Positions 47,726 to 63,170 are shown, numbered from the stretch's first letter. The stretch: 64,000 nt of DNA from Macrolepiota albuminosa (GCA_027475525.1 JAMWFC010000130.1:372001-436000); one strand, 5' to 3'. Made by a program: numbers and translations. The notes: a model not told the origin generated them from the sequence alone.

Positions 47726-48602
47726 CGTTCACAGATAGGAATAGCCAATTCGGCAGTAACAGATGGCCTTCAAAGCCCTATATAAAGGACGAATGGCTGC
47801 ACATGAGGAACAAGTGCTCTTTCGAGAGGAGCAGGAATGAGCATGGAGCAATCCAGAAGGGTTATTCAACCTATAACGTTGTCATAAGTATTCAAGATAC
47901 TTGAGCTGCCGTGTAAACAATCCTCGAACTTCGACAAAAACTTGTGATGAATGGTATAATCTTAAGGGTTCTTCACAAACACCCTCCCAACCTTACACTC
48001 CAAGGCCTAATACGGATCAAGGATGTGACTTACTTTTTCTTCAATTTTTTCTTCAATCTTGTCTTGTAAAATATGTCAGGATCTGGTACAATGGCTAAAA
48101 CACTGTCCATGAACAGTGAACCATTGGCCACAATGTGACAAGACCACTGGTAGCCACTGGCAACAAGTGTTGTACTTGTTTGTTTGTTTTTTTTTAAAAA
48201 AAAAATCTGGAATTAATCATTCTGAGGGTGTCAATCATACACTGGCTGCAGGGAATGATATTCCTTGGCAAAACAAGGTAAAAACACTGTAAAAATAATC
48301 CGATTAATTTCAGAATTCGAAAAAATATCTTAACTGAACTCAAAAGAATTAATAGAACCACAAAAAATAAAATAAAATAAAATAAGGGGAAGGTCCCTTT
48401 CAAGGGGGGAATAAACATCTACAAACCAAATCCTTTTTGGCACTCAGGAGGCAATCGTTAACCTTGGCTCGTTCGATGCTCCCCGACTCCAGCAGTCTAC
48501 TCAACATAGGGTCATCACCCCTAGTTGAGCCCCTTCCGTGCTCATCCATGCCTTATATAGCCCCTCGTCGTCGAGGAACTAGTAAACCCTGCCTTGACTA
48601 GC
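47726..48602. promoter_or_regulatory. Shared upstream region of the divergent sulfhydrylase pair
   Basis: 877 bp between two start codons facing away from each other. It includes a T-run/A-run palindrome near 48180-48206 and an AT-rich block to 48400 that may be an insertion. No specific transcription-factor site was identified. Confidence 0.5.
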
Positions 48603-50535
<1,933 letters not shown>

Positions 50536-52289
50536 AACCTATATTGTAGGAATGAATTATTGTCCATATGCGCACGCTACCAATGAATGTAACAGGTACT
50601 TAGACTATTTGTCCTGCCCATAGAAAACGGACGACAGTGCCATACTTGTGCAATATTCCCTTTATAAATCGGTTGGTGCATTTTTAGCCTGTCACAAGTG
50701 TGGACTTGGTCAAGATGTAGACTTTGTTACTTGCTGCGATATATGCTCCCCAGTACAGGCCCATAAAGCTGGGCAAGTTTAACTGTATAAGCGATGAGTT
50801 TGACGGAACAAAAATTACATGCGACATGTGGATGACCCGATGCGATGCAGTGGAAGGAACTGCCCTAGTGCAGACTTTTTGCAATTATACTTCATGCGCA
50901 ATGATCTATTCGTCTCAAAGTCCATGGATATGATGCACTCAAGAATACACTGCCTCCAGATATTTTTTCTCTCTTTGGCCAGGTCGCACACCGATCGGTA
51001 TTTGCTAGTCTTCGGGATTAAACCTTATTAATTTTCGCTCTTATCTACACATACACAGAACGCCACCCTCAGTTTTATTACATTGAACTGGTGTGACTGA
51101 GGGTGAGCCCATACCTATTACTTTACCTACCTGTTACTGATCACCTCTTGCAGACCAATAATTGTATTCATCTACACGTATGAGGGTGAGAGGAACATGA
51201 GCTGGGGGATGTGGAGCTGTAATCATGTAGGGGACGTTTGGCGACGTATTGCCGGGTTAAATGCAGCAGGGAAACGCTTGGTGGCTTCGGTACCTCTGAA
51301 AGGGTGCTCAATGGCGGCCTGTGATCTCATATAAAAGCTTAGCTTAGGCAATGAATAGGAAATTTGTTGATCTTTAGAAGGTAGTCACTGCATACAGATC
51401 GTCAGACATTATTTGTCTAATATAAGTCTATTCAAGAAATAATTGTATTCTATGGACTACTTGTAGGTGATTGCACTAATGATAATAATAATGAAGAGGA
51501 AACATAATTAGGGCATAATGTTGCATGCCAAAACCAATGTCGGTTTATGCGTTGTTCCCTGATGTACGCCCCCCTTTCTGTTAAGAAGTGAAACCTTATT
51601 TATATAACCTCAATCTCTGCACAATTGACTGAGGGTGTTCTATGTTACTGCGTGATATATATATTTCATGGTGCTACGGTGTTCTGACCACTCGCCAGAT
51701 CGCAACATTTTCTAGAATTCGTTATTAGTGAGCTGAGCTGATTAACATGTGTCCCACGGCCAAATGATGTATCAAAACACTCAAAAGACCCTGCATCCTG
51801 ATAATATCACTGATATGCTTTGCCTTGTCCTGTGCCTTCAGATTCCCAGACTGACATGTTTCCCCGCAGCCCTCGCCTTACGTGACCGTAGGACAAGGAA
51901 TCTCGACTGAATGTTATGAAAGATTCGGCAGTCGTGAGGGAAGCGATGCAGGTATATCCTGGGACATGTTTGACGGGTTGAGATTTTCCCATTGATCAGA
52001 TTAGCGCCCATCTAATCAAGCCTGATCAGAGATACGGTATTAAAACAGTCAGATGTATCTCATCAACTCAGCATCAAAGTTTTGATACCATCAGTTACAC
52101 ACAGGACGCGGGCTTTAATGGCCGAGCTCAGCATCGTCGACGCACGGATGCGTTTTTTTCCCAAGACGGCTATGCCAATGGGTAACTGTTGGAGAAGCAA
52201 GGACGTATCTTCACCCTACGTCTCTCTCGCCGTTCAAGTTAATGGCACCTTCATATTTCGTACAGCTGTAGGTGGACAAGATGTTTCAC
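50536..52289. other. Intergenic region with CACCCTCAGT-type motifs
   Basis: No gene recognised. The inverted motif CACCCTCAG...CTGAGGGTG occurs at about 51065-51105, with single copies of the core at about 51183 and 51630. The same motif is inside the insertion in the solo LTR at 42495-43523, so a short mobile element family may be present. The 52082-52306 ORF is probably chance. Confidence 0.4.
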
Positions 52290-53732
52290 ATGAAGACGTT
52301 TGCTGACTTGAGTCTCTACATGGTTGCTACAGTCTGGGCGCTCTTGTAAGTGTTCTGTAAAGGCGTAGATAATGTAGGCTGATTCTCTTCTCGCAGCTGT
52401 TTGGAAACCTATTTAACTATGGAAAGACGCTCCGTAGACTTCAAAGAATAGTACATTGATCCTCTTCTGCAGGCTTATTTGGAGCGTTGTCGATCCAAGT
52501 ATACTTCTACATTCTTACGTTTCCTAAGGACAGGATGGCTCTCAAGGTTACAGGTATAGTGGTTCTAGATAACATAGTATCTCTCACTGTACTTGTCTCT
52601 AACCACGTCTCAATTTTCGTAGTTTTCTTGACCTATTTGCTGGATGCTGTTCAGACCGGGTTAGCGACTTATCTTGCCTGGTTTGTCTTCATTATTAACG
52701 TATCACTCTTGTGTGATGAACTTGATCTTATACTCAAGGGATATCTTTGTCCACAATTGGGGAAATCTGATGATCGTTGAAGTTGGGATTCCGCCATGGA
52801 CCCTTGGTACTCTTTCACCTTTGTCTGGAATTGGTATAGCAATATTTTCCATGTAAGACTATTGTACTGTGCTAAGTCCTCAACAGTTGCGCTTCTTGTT
52901 CAGTTTTTCTTCGCCTGGCGAATATATGTTTTAGCTTCATCTCGTTATATAATTCCAGTCGTTGGTGCTATAATCCTTGTGAGTTCTCAGTAGGCAATGG
53001 GATGCAATAATCTGACATCCCTGCTATTGATAATGTACAGACTGGCATTGCGTCCTTTGCTATGGCGATCGCATTCGGAATAACGGTACGTCACTCAATC
53101 CCCGCTTTTCTAATGAACGCTAGAAGATTCATGGTGACCAGGTTGATCAAAACTTATCCAACGTCCCGGTCATAAGCCTTCGTAATGGTTCAGCTGTTGT
53201 GCGCATTTGAAAATTGATCTATAAAAGCCCATCTTACTAATTAGACCCAGATGTATTGGACGACGGGTTTTCTTTGCGATCTGTTGATCACTCTTACTTT
53301 AGTGATCCAGGTCGGTCATAATGCGTATGCTCGGCCGAGTTACAGCGTGTTGACATGAGTGCAGTTCAGGTCAAAGCAGGACCATGGTTTTGTCAATGAC
53401 ATACTACACCGTGCTATCCGTATGGCTTTAGAGACAGGCGCCATAATGTGTGCAGTCTCTGTCATACAGGTAATCCTCTATGCTACACCGATTGGACTAA
53501 TCGGTTACTCTCTCCTCCTGTGAGCAACTTACGTTTCTAATCATGCTTCTGTTCTTATTCGTGGCTGATACCACGATGAAATAGGTTGATAGTAAGCGGC
53601 AAGATATATTCAAACTCTCTCATGGCATCATTGAACTCCCGGGCACCAATCTTCAGACGCAGACAATCTTCGGATACAGAAGTCTTTCAAACTTCTGACG
53701 GGACAGAGATTCACTTTGTAACCTCAACTTAA
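52290..53732 (+). CDS. DUF6534-type integral membrane protein
   Basis: Multi-exon gene of a family abundant in Agaricomycetes: seven hydrophobic helices, function unknown. Exons recognised by hydrophobicity and family motifs: MKTFADLSLYMVATVWALL from ATG 52290; then LFGALSIQVYFYILTFPKDR (about 52476-52535); YLLDAVQTGLATYLAW (about 52628); NWGNLMIVEVGIPPW (about 52755); VALLVQFFFAWRIYVLASSR (about 52887); TGFLCDLLITLTLVIQ (about 53265); and a C-terminal exon with YSNSLMASLNSR (about 53608) ending at TAA 53730. The QVYFY...FPKD, DAVQT and FFAWRIYVLA segments are typical. Not all splice sites were fixed, so integrity is unproved. The N-terminus is short for the family and may start earlier. Confidence 0.65.
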
Positions 53733-54713
53733 GGAGGAGCCTAAAACACACCTAATTACAGAAAAATTCGTAGTTTTACTTATTATTGTGCTTTGCGAAC
53801 ACTTTCTCTAGAATTAGATAGACATTTCGAAGCGAACTTCCGAAATAAGTTCACATTTTGTCTCTCTTGATGAAATCGGTGTGTTGGCCCGAAGTCGACA
53901 GCGAGCGCGGAACCGTTCTATCTATCTCTTTGTGTAACTCATAATACGATAGGGTCGCTTGATACCTCAAAGCCAGAGTAAAGGGCTCTGTAGGTATCCC
54001 CAACGGGGCTGGTAAAGGAGCAATCAGGTATCGTGTCCTTTGCGGAAGAGAGCATAAGTCCTGGAGGCTTTGAATACTTAGGCGAGGATGGGAGGAAGGA
54101 CTTTGTTATTGCTGGGAAGGCGAAACCAAACTTAATGAAGTATCCGAAGACGCAAGGAGAGGTGCCAATATAGACATAGTTATTGATGTGGATGCCCAAC
54201 CTGAAGGTACACTATAAAGAATTGCTCATTCATCAGAGATAGAGGAGCGTTACAGGTACTTCTAAAGACATTTTCGAAACATACTTTGAACATCTGAACA
54301 TCTCTTTAAGTGAATCGAGGAAGATTATCTTCAATACGACGCACAAGTTCTCGTCCTCGTTCCAAATATAGGCCTAGAATCCTACGCCTGGTCGGTTAAC
54401 GTTACAAAGTGGAGGTGATCATGTGATCCAGTACAAGCCAAGAACCAAAGAAAGACAATCAAACAAAGTGTACAAATCGACACGCGCAGACAATGTAGTA
54501 ATTTACCGAAAAAGTAACAATGTTGCTCGAATCTCGTTGCCTTAGATATTGTCCTTTCCGGGCAGTCGTTGTTCATGCATCATGGCCTATCCCTATTAAA
54601 TCGCAAAGAGACGTGTAAGTATCTCTTCACACCATTCTGAACCGCACACGCACAACGCTGGATTGTTACCTACTGTCATTTCTTCCGGTGTCTCATCCTT
54701 TTGACTCTGAATA
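53733..54713. other. Intergenic region
   Basis: No gene recognised; an 86-codon minus ORF (53939-54199) has no family or supporting splice structure. The final few hundred bases are the presumed promoter of the F-box gene. Confidence 0.45.
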
Positions 54714-56938
54714 ATGGCTTCGCAAGTGTCTAGAAAGATAGCTTCTCTGCTCACCCGATTTATTCCGTCAGACTCAAATGTTGCAGCGAATATCCCTCTG
54801 GATATATTCGTCGATAATATTAGTCCTTACCTGTATGTTGAGGATATCCTGGCTCTACGGAGAGTAAGTCCTCTTGACTATAAACACTCCTCTATTAGTA
54901 AGACTGACACAATGTGTGTTTGCAGGTCAATAAACACTATTTTCACCTCACCCATGAGCCCTTGATATGGAAGCGTTTTTTACGGGAACTTAGAATCCCT
55001 CTCCCTCCAATCCGTCCCACATTGGACCCTTACGTTCGAAGCTCGGAATACGAGTTTGAACATCTTGTTTCGCGCGCTATCTCTCTGGAAGACAACTGGC
55101 GCAAGAGGAATCCCCCTGTAACCTCTGCGATATCTTTCGACGCATCACTTCAAGTGCTTGATATGAAGCTCCTTCCTGGTGGTAAATACCTAGTAGCGTC
55201 AATCAGGGATCGATACCGTTTTTTCATCGCACTGTACCACCTCGATCATCCTTGTGGACCCCATATTTTGGCCAGATGTCAAACCCCAACGAAAGCTGAC
55301 CAACTTCAAGCCAAATATTTGAAATATCAAGAAAAGCCTGTAATTATGATTGCTTATGTCTGTCGAGTATTAGAAGAGGGCGGGCCGGCGAAGTGAGTAG
55401 TGCAAACCAAACAGCCGCCCATATTAACCCGTCTTTGTAGTTTCGATCCGGCAACGTGCAATAACAATGCCGACATTGATCCGTCTATTCCGATTTCGCA
55501 TATCTTAAATTGTGTTCATGTGGACTTGAGCACGCTCGATCTATTGGCGGGTGCCCATAGAGATCCTATTGGCTCAGAGACGACAAAGCACAAATTATGG
55601 TTGTCGGGCACTCGAGATCAACCTTTTACACAGACTGTCAGTAAGAAGTTGGACGACCCTATCCAGCAACTGTCACTGTACAGTAGGGCAGGAGTTGCAC
55701 ACTTAAGTCTCCTCCAGCGACCTGCCGAAGACATCAAAGATCTTCTCGTTATCGTTAATATAGAACATCCTCTGGCATCAAACATCCTAGTTCTTGGACC
55801 ATATACCTATGCAAATTTAAATGTAATGGGAAATCGGCGCGAGAATCAGGTATGTTAGGTTCAGCCCGTGATTGTCTGTGGTTGACTGAAGCATTTGCAG
55901 AGACAGTGGATCCAAGCTGTCCGCCATATCCCCGAACAGAATCATGTGCTCATCTGGCGAACGATATACATCTGTCCTAATGCAGACTATAATTACTACC
56001 CTCCTCTCGAGTTCGAGATGCATGAACATTTCTTAGAATTAGTGCCAATACCGAACCACACTCACGATGGAGCAGCCACTATCGCTACTCCTCATCATGG
56101 TCATCGAGTCTTGCTAGACGGCGATGTTGTAAATGTTTCCATGACGGATGATCTTTGGCCCCGTGATGGACGAAGTGACTTTCCTCTTCAAGCTTATTCT
56201 CAGCCCCCGCCGCCGATCTCTATCTTCGTCGAAATGACAAGGCCTCAAGGGATCCTCCATTTGTATGTGTGGCCGGACCATGAGCCGACACGAGATGGTT
56301 CTTCGTTCATTTATCACCCCAATGCAGAAACTATCACGAAACAAACGATGTATAGTGCCCAGCCAGATCTTGGACACGTTATTCCTGGGACGTTCCGCGC
56401 GCTCTTCTACACGACTCAAGGCAACGACAGGACCGCTACGCCTCGCCTGTTGCACCTCCGTCGATACATCAGTCCCGAATTCCAGAACAACACGTATCGC
56501 GTTGAGCGTTTGCAGCGCCAGTCAACTGTCGAGAGGCGTAAATACAGGAAGATGCCGCAGTTTGCTTTCGCTGATATAGAGCTTAGCAAGAAAGCTACGG
56601 CTCGGTACCAAGAAAACGGTCTTGGTGTGATCGCATGGGACGAGACAATCGGGAGAGTGTGCATGACGACTGTATGTGGAAGCATCATTGAAGTTTTAGA
56701 TTTTTCGCATGCGGCGAAGCCGGGCGAGAGATTTCTCGAGTGGAAGATGTCTGGTCCTGGGGGATTTGAAAACAGAAACTGGGCCGATGAAGAGGATGAA
56801 TTTGATGTTGCTCGTAAATCTAGGTTGAAGAGGTATCCGCGTTTAGTGGCCCCATCTGTCAATGATGATGGGGACGTGAATATGAAGTATGACGATTGTT
56901 CAATTCACTCTGTTGACTCTTTTTATAATCATTGATAA
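54714..56938 (+). CDS. F-box protein with long C-terminal region
   Basis: Predicted 686-residue protein from four exons (54714-54863, 54926-55392, 55441-55849, 55901-56935 plus stop). Introns of 62, 48 and 51 nt have GT-AG ends, and coding length is a multiple of three. Residues about 27-72 form an F-box: IPLDIFVDNISPYLYVEDIL, then VNKHYFHLT, split by intron one. The F-box would bind Skp1 in an SCF ubiquitin ligase. The rest has alternating beta-like segments (KLLPGGKYLVASI, VIVNIEHPL, GVIAWDETIGRV), consistent with a degenerate propeller-like substrate domain, which is inference. The tail is acidic then basic (ADEEDEFDVARKSRLKRYP). No obvious defects. Substrates are unknown. Confidence 0.82.
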
Positions 56939-57331
56939 CTTTTCTATATCAAACTCCTGTAAAGCTAGTGAAAGGAATAGACTCGGACGTGAAATGACGA
57001 GACCCGCTTATGTAAGATCATCTTTCACTTTTGAAACCAATTACGAAACTTCAGTCATAAAAGATTTGCGCCTGGAATCACCGCTAGGTCCGGCACAAGG
57101 ATGTCACTCACATCTCTCACTCTTTTGAAGCCTACTATGAAACTGTCAGTTGTAAATGTTTCGTGTCTGACACCACCGCCAGGTTCGACAGAGGGATGTC
57201 ATTCTCAACCCACACTGTCTCTATAGTTTACATCATTACCTCTAACGACACTACAAGCTTAGCCCAAGCAGTCCCACGGAACGACTATCCCTTGTTTCCA
57301 GGCTTGCAAATCGCCTCTGTTCTCGGTCTCG
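56939..57331. other. Intergenic region between convergent genes
   Basis: No gene. A TGTCACTC-containing segment with TTTTGAA is loosely repeated near 57100 and 57185 (GACACCACCG and AGGTCCGG/AGGTTCG context), too diverged to define a repeat unit. Confidence 0.4.
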
Positions 57332-58438
57332 TCATACAGCCGACGATCTTCTGATAGCATCTGCCGTGCCAACAGTGTTTGACGGGTATGTAGGACCTGG
57401 ACCTTTTCCTGTTCCCCCGTTGATTATGTTGAGATCCGCACCATCAGTGTCGATGATGTAAGTGTTCACGATTTGCTGCCAACAACTCAACGCTGGCCTG
57501 GTCCAGCATAGTAACAGCACGGGAGGTATGCCTCGCAAGTTTGTAAGTGAGATACGGTGGGATGCCCTCCATGGTTTCCTTGACATCCTTGAAAGGATTT
57601 TCGACCAACTTAGTGGATGGTGGCTTCTCGTTCTTAGTATCTGTAGAACGTCAAAGCGCTTTTGCTTTTCAAGCATGATGTTTAACCTACTTGTAACGAG
57701 GGTCAATGCATTCTCCATCTCTGGCATCGATGTACGCACGGAGTGCGGGGAGTCGTCCCTGGTGCCGCCTGGATCGGTCATAGACTGGCTGTCCGAGTCT
57801 ATGTCCATTTCCGAACACACATTTTCATAATCGCTCTCCTTTAGTCTTGTCGTCTTAGCCTGGGGACATGTCAAAGTCAGCTCGTTCGATTTTAGTTCGA
57901 TTCAAGTAGATGTTTCTCACTTCTTTCTTCCTAGCTTCCTTTATTTTCTTGCACAATTTTTTATGTTTGTTCCAATTGGAACGATAATACTGTCCGTATC
58001 GAACGTCGAGTTTAATGGGCTTTTCACACCCCTTGCATTTCACAACGTACGGCTGAACGCTGGCAGCCCATTCGTCCTCACTGAGGGCCGACCGTCTGTT
58101 AACCGGGTCTGTCTGGTTCCTGCGACCTTCCTTTGTTGTGCCTTTTCGCTGATCATCCAATTTCGCAGCATTGGCAGCTCTAGTCTGCCGCTTAGCTCGT
58201 GATGTGTGTGCGGGTGTAGTTATAGTTTTTCGCTGTCGTTTCTTTTTTGTGCTATCGCTGCCATGAGATAAATGAGAGAGACTGCATGAAAAACCGTCAG
58301 ATTCTTTACCTTTTTTCTGGATTCTCGGTATGGACGATTTCTAGGATGACATTCCTTTGAGAAGGAATCATCAGATGTGTCGTTGAGTGTACTTGGCCCA
58401 TCTCCTGGAGCTAGCGGAGTGCGCTCTCGTTGGCTCAT
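57332..58438 (-). CDS. Hypothetical protein with CxxC...HxxxxC zinc-binding-like motif
   Basis: Start proposed at ATG 58438 (MSQRERTPLAPGDG). A first intron lies between about 58310 and 58255, with splice sites not resolved. The middle exon is basic and carries a KCKGCEKPIKLD segment followed by NWNKHKKLCKK (residues about 120-150), a C-X2-C...H-X4-C pattern often seen in small basidiomycete nuclear proteins. A GT-AG intron at 57860-57920 restores the frame to an acidic Ser/Asp-rich segment (SEMDIDSDSQSM) and a C-terminal region ending at 57332. No function can be assigned; nucleic-acid binding is a guess. Alternatively the two halves are separate short genes. Confidence 0.55.
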
Positions 58439-59459
58439 CGAGCTTGCCTGCGTATAAACGCAATGGTAGATGGGAAAAAAGGTCACTGTCTTTCTTGACC
58501 ACTCAACTTGACCTGTGGCTCACTGTATGCACGTGGCTAAAGTGGCCATTCTGAAGTGGCGAATCATTCTGCCAAGTCACCGGACAAACATTATTTCGTA
58601 AAGCACACGGCCATCACAAACACACTTGTTATGGAATTTTCCTCCTAGTATACCGTGGCTGTTTCTCTCTTGTGCTTTCTTGAAGCTTTGATGGACCGCC
58701 AAGCTCACATTTGATTTGATCGATCAATTAATTATTCATCAGCTGCTACGGTGAAACTCAGATTTTCCCCAAACTCGCAGATAGATCTACTTGCCTTCTT
58801 CTGTTAATCGATTCAGGAGAAGGGCTGAAGTCGGGCTTCTTTATGGCGTACCTCACACACAAGGGCGAATGACATTGTTGGACATACACGTGACACGCGC
58901 TCGGAAGACGCGTTTTTGCATTCTTCATCATCTTTGACCTATGTAAACATCGATCGAGTCTATTCACCAATGAGATTGATATGTTTCTGGAGCTCTTCTA
59001 TCAGCCCGTAAGCTAACTGCTAGAGTATTTATCAAGTACTAACCTTGGAAGTGAGTTAACTCCACTTTGCCATGACCATTGTCTCCTCGTAAACACCCTC
59101 TGAGGTGCTTGTAGCGACCTTGTCACTTCAGCCTCGAAGCTGTGGCGCATTCGGTTGATTATCTTGATTCTATAATCAGGTACAGATGATATTTCAAAAT
59201 CAAGAAAGGCGAACAAGTACCTGAAGAATGCATCTGAAGAACTTATAAAGCTGTTTCTGCCCAGGAAAAAATTTTAATATCCTATCCTATTCTTGGTTTC
59301 GATACTAGTTCTCGTCGACTGCACAAAGATTCCTGTCAGTCAATAAAGTAAACAAATTGTCTACTTAACGTTTCCAGTGAACACCGTCGATCACATGACT
59401 GTCAACAACGATCAGAATGATTTATTGCGCTGCTCGCTGTTTCCGACGACGAGGGCTGC
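58439..59459. promoter_or_regulatory. Divergent intergenic region upstream of the recyclin-like gene
   Basis: About 1 kb with no recognisable gene, between a leftward and a rightward start. Short ORFs at 58758-58970 and 59013-59216 lack family or splice support. Confidence 0.45.
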
Positions 59460-62400
59460 ATGGACAAGTTCACCACGCTCGAGCCCGTCCGCCTGTATGC
59501 CGCCTCTAGCGCTCGGCTTCTACGCAGCGGAACGGTCGTCCCTAAGAAAAGCCCATCCGCAGCCCTCATAGGACGATTACCAGCTGATTTACACCAACTC
59601 ATTCTCTCATTTCTTCCGATTCCTGATGTTCCTACTTATGCACTTTCTTCCAGGGCACTTAACTCCTTAGTAAAGGATGACAAGTTCTGGGATACTAGGT
59701 GGTCAGCGTTGGGAATAGAGGAACACGGTCTCGACATCGTGCTCAACGACCTAGAGAATGCGAAAAAGGGCCAGCTCGGAATGACACGTTCTATGCAATC
59801 ACCGACGATTGCCATGTCTAACGAAGATGATTTTGGTGACTTTGCAACAGCAGAACCTGTAGCTGCATATGGTATTCTACCTCCAATCTCGTTGTCGTAT
59901 CCAATCGCGCCGACGAAACGGATGGCCTATGTCCGAGCGCATAATCTTTTGAAGCCTCTTGCGCTGGCGCTATGTTCAACAGCGCCCCACCTGATACTAT
60001 CGACCCTTTCCACCTTCTTCGTCTCTCGGCAGACCCTCACGTCTTCCGCTCCGCAAAATCAGATAGACGGCCTTCCATTGCGAACCCGCGCGAAAGCTTT
60101 ACGTCTTCTTGCTCTTTTTCTCTCGCCAGCTGTCCAGCCGTTTCGATCATGGTCTACCCTTCGGCCGATTTTACAGACCGCGATCGACCGGTTCGACGCA
60201 GGGCTTCTCGCGGCATTTGACGCTGCAGATGGACGCGGGGACGAGGAGGGCATGCGTGAAGCTGCGGAGTCTAGTTGGGAAGTGTGGACTGGCAATACAG
60301 CTGAATGGGAAATGGGCAAGATGTGGGCCGAGAAGCGCGAAATCTTCTATCTCCAGGGACAGTGGGATCCCCTGGCTAATTTTACGTGAGTTGTACAGCT
60401 TCATACGCGTGTGTAAACTTAGGAATTCGAACAGGGCCGATGGCGCGCTGGACTTCAACGCGATGGATGAGTTTATGGGAGGTGTCTTGAAAGCTATCGA
60501 GGAACATGGGTCGCGGGCTGTTCGTGTGTTTTCGCCTGCGGCTCAAGTACTAGTCTTATTCGCAGAACGCGTCGCCAATGATGTGGTGCGTTTAACGCTT
60601 CCTACAGTCATCCTTATGCTTATATTATACAGGTTGGAGAATATATAACAACCCTTTTAACGCGAGCACGTGCGGCCACGAACTCGTTTATCTTCCTCCA
60701 AGCAACTGCTGCATCGTTCAAGGAAGCTTGGCGAATCGTGGAAGCCCTGATACGTGTAGCACAAGCACGGGTTCAGGACAAGGGTGTCGTAAATCCAGAA
60801 GTCATAATCACATCTACGAAAGCCGAAGACGTCGTGTGAGTAACATCCCTACCACGAGCTACCTTCCTCACTGGAAGCAGGTATCAGATGTTTGAGAGCA
60901 ACATGGATGAATACCTCGATGAAGAAATCGAGTCCGTCAAGCACATCCTGAGCACGATTTGCAAAGCATGGGATCTGGAGGTCAGTACTCTTTTTCTTCT
61001 CAAACCTCCCACTCAACCTCACAACAGCTTGCAACATATGCTCCCTCAACAGCAAGCACCTCAGCTTCCTTATCCACATCCGCCGAAACACAAAACTACC
61101 ACCAACAACACTCCTCTCAACCGCGCTTTCTGAACTCCCAAAATCCCGCTCAAATAAAGCGGAACGTCCTAGCATCCTTTACCTCCGTGCTCCTCCTCCC
61201 TGTTACCATTGTACCCCGCACCGTCGGCGCAGTCGGCGGGGCACTTGTCAGCGGCGGTACGGCGGCTGTGCAGGGTATCGCTATGCTGAATCCTACGAGA
61301 TGGGGAGGGAGTGCCAGTGGAGGCACGGGGAAGTATAATGGAGGAGTAAGCAAGACGGGGTGGGGGGCTGGTGCGGGAGCTCACGGAAATGGGAGTGTGT
61401 ATAAGACGTCCGAGGTGGAGGGAAGTACAGTGTTTGAGGTCGGAGATGTTGACGAGGATGAGGATGAGAAGACGCAGGTTTGCGATGAGAATGAGCTGGA
61501 TGCACGGAGTACTAAGAATGGTATGTCTTAATCTACCCTTGTCCGTTGAAGGTGCTGAATGCATATTGATCTTCACTTACGTAGGCTCATGGATCTCCCC
61601 TTCTCCCACTATACCATCCTCCGCCACGTCGCGGACGCTCGTCTCAGCATCGTCGGCACCAGAGAACAAACTCGAGCTTCTTCTCTCGCTCGACGTGGCG
61701 CTAGAAGTGATTCACGCGGATCGCGAAGCGCTCAAGCGAGTTGAAACGTTCGCTGGGTACCCAGGTCACTATGGACACCGCGTCCGAGACACCATTGAGG
61801 AACTGTTCATCCTCATGCTTGGGGCACTTGGTGATGAACATCTCCGGAAGGGTTTTGCTAAGTACGGTCGTCAATTGGATTTGGTCAGAACCTGGTACTT
61901 ATGCTGAGAATTTCAGAGCGACAGAGCAGATGCGGGAGTATAAGCCTGCAGAGCATGAGGTTACTACGAGTGTCGCGCCATTGCTACAGTTTTTCGAGCT
62001 TGTGCATATCGGTGATACAATTCAGTCGATGGTACAGGTGTATTTTGACAAAGAGTTGGTGAGTTGTAGAATTTCTTTGATTTACGTGATCAATGCATGA
62101 ATACGGGTCTAAGGCACATCACATTGATCGTACAGACTTCCTGAATGCTGTTGTGCGGGAGAAGAAGCGGTTTGAGAACGGGTTGGACGATTCCGTCGCC
62201 GGTGGGCTGAATGCTGGCACTGAGGTCCTCATGAACCAAGTACGTGATGTGCATCAATCTTCCTGCAGCATCCAGCTCAACGTTTCTCCTAGGTAGAGCA
62301 CATTCTCGTGACGCTAACAGGGCCACGCGAGTATTATCCTGATGATGGTCCATTGGATTTAGGACCCACGCGCGGGTGTTCTGAAGCAATCAAATGCTTG

Positions 62401-62990
62401 GAGACGCACTGCAAGCTATTGAAAGGGAGCACGAGCAAGGAGGTGCTTGAGGTATTCTATCAGGAGGTTGGCATCCGGCTTATAGCGTAAGCTATCGTAT
62501 TCTTGAAGGAGAGGAAAGTTACTCATGTGCTGCCGATTGCTTCAGAGTTCTGCAGAAACACATAAAGCGCCAAATCATATCGCTAAATGGCGGATTCCGT
62601 GTAATTGCAGATTTGAATACCTATTATACATTCATTTCATCTCTGAAGGTTCGCAGGATACAATGTCAACTATTTGTTAACTCTACAAAATCTCGTCAGG
62701 TTGCGTCAATTGTATCGGATTTCTCCCACTTGAAGATGCTGGGTCATGTTTACGTCGTCGAGGACGCTAAGGATCTCGCGCAGATAGTTCGTGACGTCAC
62801 GCGGTATGGTGGTGCCTACAGACCCGAGGTCGCTGCTTTTTCTTCTGCTATGTTCTATGATAGATGCTGACAACGTTGACAGGACATTTATGAGTTCATT
62901 CAGCGACGGTCGGACTGGAAGAAAATTGAGAAGACAGTAGATAAGACGATGTATAATCTGAGTTTCAAGGAAGACTGTGTTGTCTGCTGA
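59460..62990 (+). CDS. rcy1: F-box/Sec10-like protein, recyclin-1 (Rcy1/Pof6) type
   Basis: Predicted 983-residue protein from twelve exons: 59460-60385, 60435-60585, 60633-60837, 60883-60980, 61028-61520, 61585-61861, 61917-62058, 62114-62239, 62293-62486, 62546-62648, 62700-62828 and 62883-62990. All eleven introns (45-64 nt) are GT-AG, and the sum is an exact multiple of three. An F-box lies at residues about 38-85 (IGRLPADLHQLILSFLPIPD). The long helical remainder matches the exocyst Sec10-like region of recyclins, with FMGGVLKAIEEHG, FKEAWRIVEALIRVA and MFESNMDEYLDEE. Recyclins work in endosome-to-plasma-membrane recycling with Skp1. Exon five encodes a Ser/Gln/Gly-rich, probably disordered insert. 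The gene symbol is by family only. Confidence 0.85.
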
Positions 62991-63060
62991 TCTGGCTTAG
63001 AGCGAGTCCACCACCGCATTTCCCTATCAATATTGGTGTAAACGTATGACTTCTCCCGGA

Positions 63061-63143
63061 GGCGCTGTAGTGTAGCGGTTATCACTCGAGATTCTGATTA
63101 GTTTCCATTTCTCGAAACCCAGGTTCGATTCCTGGCAGTGCCT
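63061..63143 (+). tRNA. tRNA-Gln (anticodon CUG) with an 11-nt intron
   Basis: Acceptor arms GGCGCTG (63061-63067) and CAGTGCC (63136-63142) pair with one G-U. The D arm follows. The anticodon stem CGAGA/TCTCG encloses TTCTGA plus an 11-nt intron, in the canonical place after position 37. The T arm CCAGG-TTCGATT-CCTGG includes the B box GGTTCGATTCC (63122-63132). A TTTTT terminator begins at about 63164. An alternative stem register would give anticodon UCU (Arg), but it leaves G at position 37 and shifts nucleotide 26, so Gln is preferred. Confidence 0.88.
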
Positions 63144-63159
63144 TAACATATCCAGATAT

Positions 63160-63170
63160 TTCCTTTTTAA
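63160..63170 (+). terminator. Pol III T-run terminator of the tRNA
   Basis: CCTTTTTAA about 20 nt downstream of the tRNA 3' end. Confidence 0.7.

Noticed and set aside
57962..58202. 79-codon + ORF with hydrophobic tail
   Set aside because: Opposite strand of the zinc-binding-like exon; no splice or family support.
63061..63143. tRNA-Arg(UCU)
   Set aside because: Needs an anticodon stem shifted by one base, leaves G at position 37 and removes the spacer at position 26; the Gln(CUG) register fits better.
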